DNA of 5,832 nt from contig DAIDTL010000078.1 of NCBI GenBank assembly GCA_027457225.1, positions 1 to 5,832 on the forward strand, written 5' to 3'. This DNA comes from Ferrovaceae bacterium (GTDB taxonomy: Bacteria; Pseudomonadota; Gammaproteobacteria; Burkholderiales; Ferrovaceae). The notes below the pieces were generated by a model that did not search any database, was not told the DNA's origin, and saw only the letters and a program-made list of their open reading frames with translations. Below are positions 1 through 5,832 of the stretch, piece after piece; the first letter of the stretch is position 1; each line of letters starts with the position of its first letter. The position numbers and the translations under genes are program-made.

Positions 1-986
1 CCCATGTTCTGAAATCCTCCCAGAGCCCCCAGGGAAATTGTCGGAAAAAATGCCGCACGCGCCACGCCGATTTCGGCATTAGCCGCTGCTACCCGACGCT
101 CGGCCGCCGCAATGTCGGGCCGACGTTGCAGTACCTGAGACGGCAGGGTGGAAGGAATAGAAGGGTACACGGCGACCAATTCTGCCGGTGGAATTGAAAA
201 ACTTGAAGCCGATTGTCCCAACAAGGCGGCAATTGCGTGTTCATATAATGCTCGGCGTCCCAGAACGCTCATTTGCTGGGCTTTGGTCTGTTCCAGTAAT
301 GCAAGTGAACGGGCCACATCCAGGCCGGATACGATACCCTCGTCATGCCGGTGCTGCATCAAATCCAGTTCGCTTTGATAGGCCTTGATGGAGTCGGACA
401 ACAGCTTGATTTCCGAGTCAAGTCCACGCAAGCGAAAATAGGTTGTGGCAAGCTGCGCCTGCAAACTCAATCGAACAGATTCCACGTCGGCCTTGCTGGC
501 TTCGGCCAACGCGCTGGCCGAACTGATGGCATTGCGGATGTCTCCCCACAAGTCGATCTCATAAGAAAATCCCGCTCCCAGTGTCGTGTCGCCATAGACG
601 TTGGGAAAGTTGGGGCCCCTCAAAGGGCGATTAGCCGATTCTCGGTTGGTATTCAACCCCCCGATGGCATTAATTTCCGGATACAACCGGGAGCTTTGTT
701 CTGACAGATACGCATTTGCCGCATCATAGCGGGCCAATGCGGCCACCAGTTCAAAGCTGTCCTTTTCCAGTTGCACTTCCATCCGATCCAGCAAGGTATC
801 CTGAAATACAGGCCACCACTCACCCCGATTGTGTTGATCCGCCGGTTGTGCCAAGTGCCAGATACCATCTTCCTTGAAGCTGTCCGTTACAGGCATGTCC
901 GGGCGCAAGTAGTCAGGTGCGAGCGAACAACCTGCCAGAGAAACCGCCCCTATGGCCAGGGCGGCCAACCATCCTCTGGTAGTCAT
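1..986 (-). CDS. Outer-membrane efflux lipoprotein (NodT/OprM family), N-terminal part, 3' end outside window
   Basis: An open frame runs from the ATG at 986 to the left edge: 328 codons plus two bases, with no stop. It would form the trimeric outer-membrane channel of this pump. The N-terminus is a lipoprotein signal peptide (MTTRGW, hydrophobic stretch, lipobox LAGC with Cys20), followed by SLAPDYLRP, typical of NodT-type factors. Further family marks are EWWPVFQDTLLD (about 56-67), the alanine-rich helix LVAALARYDAANA (about 80-92), YPEI (102-105) and YEIDLWGDIRNAI (142-154). Later come QLATTYFRLRGLDSEI (178-193), the RHDEGIVSGLDVARS helix (213-227), and LPSQVLQRRPDIAAAERRVAAAN followed by FFPTISL (about 281-319). 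About 130-150 C-terminal residues are missing relative to the usual 460-500. The start overlaps the adaptor stop as ATGA, so it belongs to the same operon and is the natural exit duct for this RND pair. The missing portion corresponds closely to what is present in the OMF fragment at the other end of the window. Confidence 0.95.
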   Translation of the reverse strand, partial: MTTRGWLAALAIGAVSLAGCSLAPDYLRPDMPVTDSFKEDGIWHLAQPADQHNRGEWWPVFQDTLLDRMEVQLEKDSFELVAALARYDAANAYLSEQSSRLYPEINAIGGLNTNRESANRPLRGPNFPNVYGDTTLGAGFSYEIDLWGDIRNAISSASALAEASKADVESVRLSLQAQLATTYFRLRGLDSEIKLLSDSIKAYQSELDLMQHRHDEGIVSGLDVARSLALLEQTKAQQMSVLGRRALYEHAIAALLGQSASSFSIPPAELVAVYPSIPSTLPSQVLQRRPDIAAAERRVAAANAEIGVARAAFFPTISLGALGGFQNM

Positions 987-2203
987 GGTTTCTTCCCGGC
1001 TTGCGCCGGAGGGGCAGCTGATTTTTCTGCGGGGGCCTTGGGAGCGCTGACCCTTACCAGGGCGCCGTCTTCAATCGAGTCTGGGGGGCTGTCCACAATG
1101 CGGTCTGTGGGTTCGATCCCAGACAAGATTTCCACTTCCACGCCAAAATCCCGCCCCACCTCGACTTTCTTGAGCTTGATGCGATCATTGTCCTGCACGA
1201 CGGCAAGCTGCACCCCAGCACTTCGCAAGATCAAGGCGCTTGCCGGCACGCGCTGAATCGAAGTGTTCTCTGGCAAATCAAATTTGACTTCTGCGTAACC
1301 TCCGGGAGTCAACAAACCATCCTTGTTGGTGACTGCCAATTCAACCAACAACGTGCCAGAGCTACTGCTAATTGATCCCGACGTGCGCGTCAGTACCGCC
1401 GTGAATTGCCGGTCCGTATGTTCCGGCACAATCAGCGTCGCTTTCATTCCCACCTTGATTTGATTCGAATAACTTTGCGGGACGGGCACATATAACCGCA
1501 ACGGGTCGATACTCGCCACATTGAACAGTTCCGTGCCTTTCCCGGCGCTAATCAAGGCGCCAACGTCCGTCTTGCGCGCAGTTACGACACCATCAAAAGG
1601 CGCCACAACGCGTTTAAATTGTTCGAAAGCCTGAATTCGGCCTACATTCGCTTTGGACGCGTCCACTTCCGCCTTGCGCGCTTCCAGGTCGGCCGATTTC
1701 TCGTCTGAATCCTGTTGGGACACGGAATCCGTAGCAAGCAAGTTCTTCCAGCGTTTGGCTGTCACTTCTGCCAGGTTTTGTTTTGCAACGGCACTCACCA
1801 GGTCTGCGCGAGCCTGGTCTAGCTGGTGATCCAGTTCCGGAGTATCAATATCTGCCAGCAATTCTCCTGCCTTCACTCGCGCACCGATATCGTGGTACCA
1901 ACGCAGCAGGTACCCATCTACCCGCGCCAGGATCGGGGCATCAATATAGGGTTGCAAGTTTCCTGGGAGTACCAGCGTGTGAGTAAGGCTTCCCTGTTGA
2001 GATGCAATCACCCTGACCACCGGGATTGCCTGCTCTTGCGTCCACTGATTCACCAGTTGCGATTGCCTGCTCCGCATGATCAACCCTACGGCAATCACCA
2101 GTATCGCAATTACAAGCGCAATCCACCCTGATCGTTTCAATCGGGACTTGGTGGCCTTATTCACTTCCAACAACTTGACGTCCTGATCCTGCTCATTCTG
2201 CAT
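983..2203 (-). CDS. RND efflux periplasmic adaptor (membrane fusion protein, HlyD/AcrA family)
   Basis: 406 residues from the ATG at 2203, chosen for its GGGAGA site and 11-nt overlap with the permease stop. It bridges the RND permease and the OMF across the periplasm. Residues 1-25 are polar with a basic end (KSRLKRSG), followed by one hydrophobic helix about 27-43. There is no lipobox Cys, so it is probably anchored by an uncleaved helix rather than as a lipoprotein like AcrA. Lipoyl half-motifs lie at about 89-120 (ARVDGYLLRWYHDIGARVKAG) and 198-232 (VVAPFDGVVTARKTDVGALI). They flank an alpha-helical hairpin at about 122-196 that should contact the OMF. A beta-barrel domain (about 233-310, DPLRLYVPVPQ) and a membrane-proximal domain (about 311-386) follow. 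The tail from about 387 is rich in Ala, Pro and Lys. No His/Met-rich metal-binding N-terminus is seen, which fits a non-metal pump. The TGA overlaps the next ATG as ATGA. Confidence 0.95.
   Translation of the reverse strand: MQNEQDQDVKLLEVNKATKSRLKRSGWIALVIAILVIAVGLIMRSRQSQLVNQWTQEQAIPVVRVIASQQGSLTHTLVLPGNLQPYIDAPILARVDGYLLRWYHDIGARVKAGELLADIDTPELDHQLDQARADLVSAVAKQNLAEVTAKRWKNLLATDSVSQQDSDEKSADLEARKAEVDASKANVGRIQAFEQFKRVVAPFDGVVTARKTDVGALISAGKGTELFNVASIDPLRLYVPVPQSYSNQIKVGMKATLIVPEHTDRQFTAVLTRTSGSISSSSGTLLVELAVTNKDGLLTPGGYAEVKFDLPENTSIQRVPASALILRSAGVQLAVVQDNDRIKLKKVEVGRDFGVEVEILSGIEPTDRIVDSPPDSIEDGALVRVSAPKAPAEKSAAPPAQAGKKP
987..1010 (-). promoter_or_regulatory. Translation initiation region of the downstream OMF: weak SD partly inside a GNRA-capped hairpin
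   Basis: In the transcript, CCGGC-GCAA-GCCGG (1009-996) is a perfect 5-bp stem with a GCAA (GNRA) tetraloop, extendable by a U-G pair (1010/995). The 3' arm runs into GGGAAG (997-992), a weak Shine-Dalgarno-like stretch 5 nt before the ATG at 986. The first bases of that site are therefore paired when the hairpin forms. Ribosomes finishing the adaptor at the ATGA overlap would melt it, which suggests translational coupling. The structure is seen directly; the regulatory role is inference. Confidence 0.45.
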
Positions 2204-5200
2204 GTGAATCTCCCGACACGTGTCCAAGAGCATCTTCTTCGTTTTCGAACTTATCACGGGCGTGCACCAGACTAAAGATCACTGGTACAAAGATCAAGGT
2301 AGACAAGGTAGCCACCAGCAATCCACCAATCACTGCCCTTCCCAGCGGCGCATTCTGTTCGCCCCCTTCACCCAGGCCCAACGACATGGGCAGCATCCCG
2401 ATGATCATGGCCAGGGCCGTCATCAGCACCGGCCGGAACCGCGCAAAGCCCGCTTCAATCGCTGCTCGTGCCGCATCCCGGGTCTGCATCAGCCGCTCCC
2501 GCGCAAAACTGACCACCAGAATACTGTTGGCCGTTCCTACCCCCATACACATGATGGCCCCCGTCAAAGCAGGGACCGACAGCGTGGTATGCGTTGCAAA
2601 CAGCATCCATACGATTCCCGCCAGCGCCGAAGGCAAGGCTGTGATGATCACAAAAGGATCCAGCCATGACTGAAAATTCACCACGATCAGCAAGTAGATC
2701 AGCACGATCGAACCAGCCAGACCAAACAACAATCCCGTGAAAGAGTCTTCCATCAGAGGCACTTGACCCAACACTTGCACCGTTGCCCCTTTCGGGATAT
2801 CTGCCGCCTGCTCCTTGATCACCGCGCGCACCTGTGCGGCCACACTGCCCAGATCCTTGTCCTGAACGGCGGCAAAAATATCAAAAGCCGGCTGGATGGC
2901 GTAATGGGTGACTACCGCGTTTCCCCTATCCCGACTGATCGTGGCCAACCCTCCAAGCACTTGCATCTGCTTGTTTTTCTCCGTGTTCACCGGAATGTTT
3001 TCCAAATCGGACAAACTGTCCACCAGATATTGTGGTGTTTGCACCACAATGGGATAGGACACGCCGTTGCGCGGGTTAAGCCAGAACGTGGGTGCCACCT
3101 GTCCGCTTCCCGAAAGCGTGGTCACCAGGCTGTTGGTGACATCCCGCTCCGTCAATCCCATCGTCTGTGCCAACGACCGGTCCACGTTCACGTCAAATTG
3201 TGGATAGTCGGCTGATTGCTGGATGCGCGCATCGGCAATCCCGTCCACATGCTGCACTTTGCGCAACAGATTCTGGATGTACGCCAGATTGTCATCCCGA
3301 TTGGGCCCCTTGACCTGGATATCGATCGGTGCCGGAGCTCCGAAGTTGAGAATCTGGCTGACGATGTCCGCCGGCAGGAAAGCAAAGGAAGTGCCCGGAA
3401 ACTTCTCCGGCAGAATCGTCCTGAATGTCCTGACGTAATCCTCGGTAGGCGAATGTGTTGCATTAAGCGAGATCAGGATATCGCCATCCTGGGGCCCAAT
3501 CGTTCCCGTATTGCTGTAAGACTGATTGATGCCACTGACGGGCAAACCAATATTGTCTACGATGCTGGAAAGCTGCGCTTTGGGTATCTCTCTTCGAATC
3601 GCCTCTTCGACATCATCGAAAAGTCTGGCGGTTTCCTCCACCCTTGTTCCCACCTGGGCACGCACATGAATTTTGATCTGGCCACTGTCCACAGCAGGAA
3701 AGAAATTACGCCCCAGAAAAGGCAATAGCAGAAAAGACAACAGGACTGCGGTCATAAAACCGACAACGAACAGCTTTTGGTGTTGCATCGCCAGTTCGAG
3801 CAACTCGCGATAATAATTCCTAAAAGCTGAAAACTTCTCGTCAAACCCCTTCTGGAATCGTATCAACGGGTTGTTTGATCCGGAGGAATGCGTTGCCTGG
3901 GGCTTCAAAAGAAAGAAGGCGGCAGTCGGAACAAATGTACGAGACAACAAGAAGGAGGCCACCAAGGCAAACATTACCGCCTCAGCCATGGGCACAAACA
4001 GGTATCGTGGCACACCCGTCAGGAAAAACATCGGCACGAAAACGATGCAAACGCAGAGCAGAGAAACAAATGCCGGCGTCACGATCTGACGGGCTCCGTC
4101 CAGAATGGCGGTCTGAACCTGTTTGCCTTGTTCCAGATGCCAGTTGATGTTTTCGATCGTTACCGTGGCATCGTCCACCAATATTCCCACTGCCAGTGCC
4201 AGCCCACCAAGCGTCATGACATTCAAGGTTTCTCCAATGACCGACAGCACGGTTATGGAGGACAGAATAGCCAGCGGTATGGAAGCCGAGATGATGACGG
4301 TCGAACGCCAACTCCCCAGAAAGAGCAGGATCATCAGGCTGGTTAATGCGGCCGCAATTATGCCCTCCCTGATCACGCTGGATACTGCCGCCCGCACAAA
4401 CAGGGATTGGTCGCCGACAATCTCCATTCTGAGCGTCTTGGGTAGTTCCATTCTGAGCCGGTCCACCAAAACCTTGATTCCGGAAATGATATCCAGGGTT
4501 GAATTTGATCCGTTCTTGAGAATAGTCATCAACACGGAGCGAACGCCATCCACCCTGACGATATTGATCTGGGGAGGATATCCATCACGCACGTGGGCAA
4601 CGTCCCGCATGAAAATGGTCGCGCCGTTGACTTGCTTGATGGGCAGGGTATTCAGCTTTTGATACTCGTTCGGGCTGTCGTTCAATTTGATGTTGTATTC
4701 AAACTTGCCAATTTTTTCAGTCCCCGCCGGGATAATGAGGTTTTGCGAAGCCAGCGCATTGCTCACGTCATTTGCAGACACTCCCATGGATTGCATCGCA
4801 TGGGGGTCCAAATCAACCTGGATCTGGCGCACTTTTCCGCCGTAAGGTGATGGAACGGCACTCCCGGGAACGGTAGCAAGTTGGGGTCGGATAAAATTCT
4901 GGCCCAAGTCGAACAACTTCTGTTCGGAAAGGTTTTTACTGGACAGTGCGAGTTGAAGGATGGGCACCGTTGCAGCGTTATAATTGAGTATGAGGGGAGG
5001 GGTCATCCCTGGCGGCAATTGCTTTAATACCGTCTGGGAAATAGAAGCCACCTGGGCGGTCGCAGTACGAATATCCACACTGGGCTGAAAGAAGATCTTG
5101 ACAATTCCGTACGCTGGCAGGGATTGTGATTCGATGTGCTCAATGTCATTGACTGTGGAACTGAGAGCACGCTCATAGCCATAAACCACACGCCCTGCCA

Positions 5201-5378
5201 TGTCATCAGGCTGCATTCCCGTATAGGTCCAGACGACACTAATGACTGGAATGCGAATATCCGGAAAAATGTCGGTGGGCGTACGCAGCGCAGCCAGGGG
5301 TCCAAAAATGAGGATCAGGATCGCTACGACAGTGAATGTATACGGACGCCGCAGCGCCAGCTTGACAAGCTCGTACAT
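2193..5378 (-). CDS. RND-family efflux permease, inner-membrane proton/drug antiporter subunit (AcrB/HAE1-like)
   Basis: Complete 1061-residue protein, normal length for the family (AcrB is 1049). It is the energised trimeric pump of a tripartite efflux complex, exchanging periplasmic protons for substrate. Layout: TM1 about 13-32; periplasmic porter and docking loop about 33-335; TM2-TM6 about 336-490; a cytoplasmic linker with an amphipathic helix about 491-533; TM7 about 534-555; second periplasmic loop about 556-884; TM8-TM12 about 885-1038; a short acidic tail. The N-terminal PTDIFPDIRIPVISV and the TM4 motif GILVDDATVTIEN are RND signatures. By alignment with AcrB, Asp402/Asp403 match Asp407/Asp408, Arg980 matches Arg971 and Thr987 matches Thr978. 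The Lys940 position is Ala950 (codon GCC at 2531-2529) within GVGTANSILVVSFA. The AcrB Phe-rich switch loop is replaced by a polar segment around 612-632. The double Asp argues for an HAE-type drug or organic-solute pump and against a CusA/CzcA metal pump; the substrate is unknown. The order RND then adaptor then OMF differs from acrA-acrB. The stop overlaps the adaptor start by 11 nt. Confidence 0.96.
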   Translation of the reverse strand: MYELVKLALRRPYTFTVVAILILIFGPLAALRTPTDIFPDIRIPVISVVWTYTGMQPDDMAGRVVYGYERALSSTVNDIEHIESQSLPAYGIVKIFFQPSVDIRTATAQVASISQTVLKQLPPGMTPPLILNYNAATVPILQLALSSKNLSEQKLFDLGQNFIRPQLATVPGSAVPSPYGGKVRQIQVDLDPHAMQSMGVSANDVSNALASQNLIIPAGTEKIGKFEYNIKLNDSPNEYQKLNTLPIKQVNGATIFMRDVAHVRDGYPPQINIVRVDGVRSVLMTILKNGSNSTLDIISGIKVLVDRLRMELPKTLRMEIVGDQSLFVRAAVSSVIREGIIAAALTSLMILLFLGSWRSTVIISASIPLAILSSITVLSVIGETLNVMTLGGLALAVGILVDDATVTIENINWHLEQGKQVQTAILDGARQIVTPAFVSLLCVCIVFVPMFFLTGVPRYLFVPMAEAVMFALVASFLLSRTFVPTAAFFLLKPQATHSSGSNNPLIRFQKGFDEKFSAFRNYYRELLELAMQHQKLFVVGFMTAVLLSFLLLPFLGRNFFPAVDSGQIKIHVRAQVGTRVEETARLFDDVEEAIRREIPKAQLSSIVDNIGLPVSGINQSYSNTGTIGPQDGDILISLNATHSPTEDYVRTFRTILPEKFPGTSFAFLPADIVSQILNFGAPAPIDIQVKGPNRDDNLAYIQNLLRKVQHVDGIADARIQQSADYPQFDVNVDRSLAQTMGLTERDVTNSLVTTLSGSGQVAPTFWLNPRNGVSYPIVVQTPQYLVDSLSDLENIPVNTEKNKQMQVLGGLATISRDRGNAVVTHYAIQPAFDIFAAVQDKDLGSVAAQVRAVIKEQAADIPKGATVQVLGQVPLMEDSFTGLLFGLAGSIVLIYLLIVVNFQSWLDPFVIITALPSALAGIVWMLFATHTTLSVPALTGAIMCMGVGTANSILVVSFARERLMQTRDAARAAIEAGFARFRPVLMTALAMIIGMLPMSLGLGEGGEQNAPLGRAVIGGLLVATLSTLIFVPVIFSLVHARDKFENEEDALGHVSGDSHAE
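2209..2214 (-). promoter_or_regulatory. Ribosome binding site deciding the adaptor start
   Basis: GGGAGA on the minus strand, inside the last codons of the permease, leaves about 5-6 nt to the ATG at 2203. It favours this start over the in-frame ATG at 2257, which would overlap the permease by 65 bp and add an 18-residue extension that does not look like a signal sequence. Confidence 0.75.
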
Positions 5379-5387
5379 GCGATACCG

Positions 5388-5392
5388 TCCTT
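5388..5392 (-). promoter_or_regulatory. Ribosome binding site of the RND permease
   Basis: AAGGA on the minus strand lies 9 nt before the ATG at 5378. It supports that ATG, which gives the expected short cytoplasmic N-terminus of about 11 residues before the first membrane helix. There is no better start upstream within the 65-nt spacer. Confidence 0.7.
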
Positions 5393-5397
5393 AATAA

Positions 5398-5417
5398 ATG
5401 CCCCTGGACAGGGACAT
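5398..5417 (-). other. Intergenic mRNA hairpin between OMF and RND genes
   Basis: In the minus-strand transcript this is an 8-bp stem with a 4-nt loop (ATGTCCCT, GTCC, AGGGGCAT). One pair is a G-U wobble; on the plus strand that pair becomes a C-A mismatch, so the structure is better in the transcribed direction. It sits 26 nt after the OMF stop codon and ends 5 nt before the AAGGA of the permease. The following bases are TTATTAAGG rather than a U-run, so it is not a good intrinsic terminator. It might be an mRNA processing or stability element, or modulate permease translation; the role is inference and chance is possible. Confidence 0.4.
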
Positions 5418-5443
5418 TGAATCGTTCTGTTTCCTACGACAAT

Positions 5444-5832
5444 CTACCAGGCACCGCCAATGGCGCGAATCAGGCCAACACTCGCCAGCATGCGGTCGGT
5501 TTCAATACTCAACTCCACCTGCTCCGTGCGCAACTTGATGTTTTCTGCATCGATCACTTCCAGGTAGCTCACAGCCCCTTCGCGGTAACGGTTCATCGCC
5601 AGGTTGTAAGTACGGCGGGCCGCTCCCACGGCCAGGGTCTGATGTCTATTTTCTTCTCCCAGATAGTGCAGCAACGCCAGGTTGTCTTCCACTTCCCTGA
5701 AGGCCTTCAGCACCGTAATCCGGTATAGGGCCGCGGACTCTGCGGTCTTGGCAGTAGCGCTTTGCACCGCTGCCTCACGCAGCCCCGCATCAAAAATGTT
5801 AAAAAACGCCAAGGGACCAAGCGTCCAGAAGC
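5444..5832 (-). CDS. Outer-membrane efflux factor (NodT/OprM/TolC family), C-terminal part, 5' end outside window
   Basis: The reading frame enters from the right edge (first full codon at 5830) and ends at a TAG at 5446-5444, giving the last 128 residues. The product would be the trimeric outer-membrane duct of a tripartite efflux pump. The fragment opens with FWTLGP and IFDAGLR, the conserved strand and turn before the second helical hairpin in NodT-type proteins. It continues with AFREVEDNLALL and then RYREGAVSYLEVIDAE, the typical second-repeat helix motif, and finishes with LIRAIGGAW, the usual OMF C-terminus. The first Met-like codon near the edge (5812) is a TTG inside the conserved region, so it is not a start. 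The gene lies 65 nt upstream of the RND permease in the same direction, so it is either the last gene of a preceding efflux cassette or the first gene of this one. It shares no overlapping portion with the OMF at the other end of the window, so the two cannot be compared. Family assignment is secure; substrate is unknown. Confidence 0.93.
   Translation of the reverse strand, partial: FWTLGPLAFFNIFDAGLREAAVQSATAKTAESAALYRITVLKAFREVEDNLALLHYLGEENRHQTLAVGAARRTYNLAMNRYREGAVSYLEVIDAENIKLRTEQVELSIETDRMLASVGLIRAIGGAW

Noticed and set aside
1..986. Pseudogene or frameshift in the left-edge OMF
   Set aside because: The frame is open for 328 codons with conserved motifs in order; it is merely cut by the window edge.
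345..1256. Plus-strand open frames opposite the OMF and adaptor (345-704, 771-1256)
   Set aside because: They are antisense to strongly supported coding regions, show no recognisable domain, and have low-complexity or arginine-rich composition typical of shadow frames.
2204..2257. Longer adaptor starting at the ATG at 2257
   Set aside because: It would overlap the permease by 65 bp and lengthen the N-terminus with residues that are neither a signal peptide nor part of the adaptor fold. The ATG at 2203 has a good SD and a normal short overlap.
2220..4662. Plus-strand frames up to 179 codons opposite the permease (for example 2220-2669, 3216-3728, 3888-4346, 4123-4662)
   Set aside because: All are contained within the permease gene on the other strand. 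Their translations show no family motif, and the permease frame is intact with conserved motifs throughout.
2193..5378. Heavy-metal (CusA/CzcA) identity of the permease, suggested by Cys442/Cys444 in TM5 and Met943-Cys944-Met945 in TM10
   Set aside because: TM4 has the Asp-Asp pair of the HAE type and not the single-Asp HME motif. The adaptor has no metal-binding N-terminus, and isolated Cys/Met residues in helices are not diagnostic.
5398..5417. Rho-independent terminator of the upstream OMF
   Set aside because: The stem is short and is followed by TTATTAAGG, not a run of T, on the transcribed strand.
5379..5443. Promoter in the spacer before the permease (TATTAA near 5391-5396 as a -10)
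   Set aside because: Only a weak -10 match and no -35 at proper spacing. The AT-rich bases also coincide with the SD region.

Overview
The window is a single minus-strand operon segment encoding a tripartite RND efflux pump of a Gram-negative bacterium. The evidence is an outer-membrane factor with a lipobox, an inner-membrane RND permease and a periplasmic adaptor. Base composition looks moderately GC-rich. The overall style suggests Proteobacteria (Beta- or Gamma-), but no taxonomic marker is present and this is only a guess.

Reading in the direction of transcription (right to left): (1) 5832-5444, the C-terminal 128 residues of a NodT/OprM-type outer-membrane factor (OMF), cut by the window edge; (2) a 65-nt spacer with a small hairpin and a Shine-Dalgarno; (3) 5378-2193, a complete 1061-residue RND permease; (4) 2203-983, a complete 406-residue membrane-fusion (adaptor) protein whose start overlaps the permease stop by 11 nt; (5) 986-1, the first 328 residues of an OMF lipoprotein whose ATG overlaps the adaptor stop as ATGA. 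There is no gene-free stretch over 300 bases. I see no tRNA, rRNA, mobile element, CRISPR array, convincing promoter or terminator.

Together the genes would form an envelope-spanning, proton-driven exporter: the permease takes up substrate, the adaptor clamps it to the OMF trimer, and the OMF forms the exit duct. Tight overlaps between permease, adaptor and OMF indicate one mRNA with translational coupling. The substrate cannot be told from sequence. The permease keeps the Asp-Asp pair of the proton relay but has Ala where AcrB has its essential Lys940, and its binding region lacks the Phe-rich trap of AcrB.

The oddest point is the layout. The OMF fragments at the two ends cover complementary, non-overlapping parts of one OMF, with only about a dozen residues apparently missing between them. 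The window is therefore exactly about one RND-adaptor-OMF unit. It may come from a tandem array of such cassettes, or from a circular or collapsed-repeat contig, rather than carrying two unrelated OMF genes. Apart from this, the region is a fairly ordinary efflux operon and I do not see an undescribed system in it.
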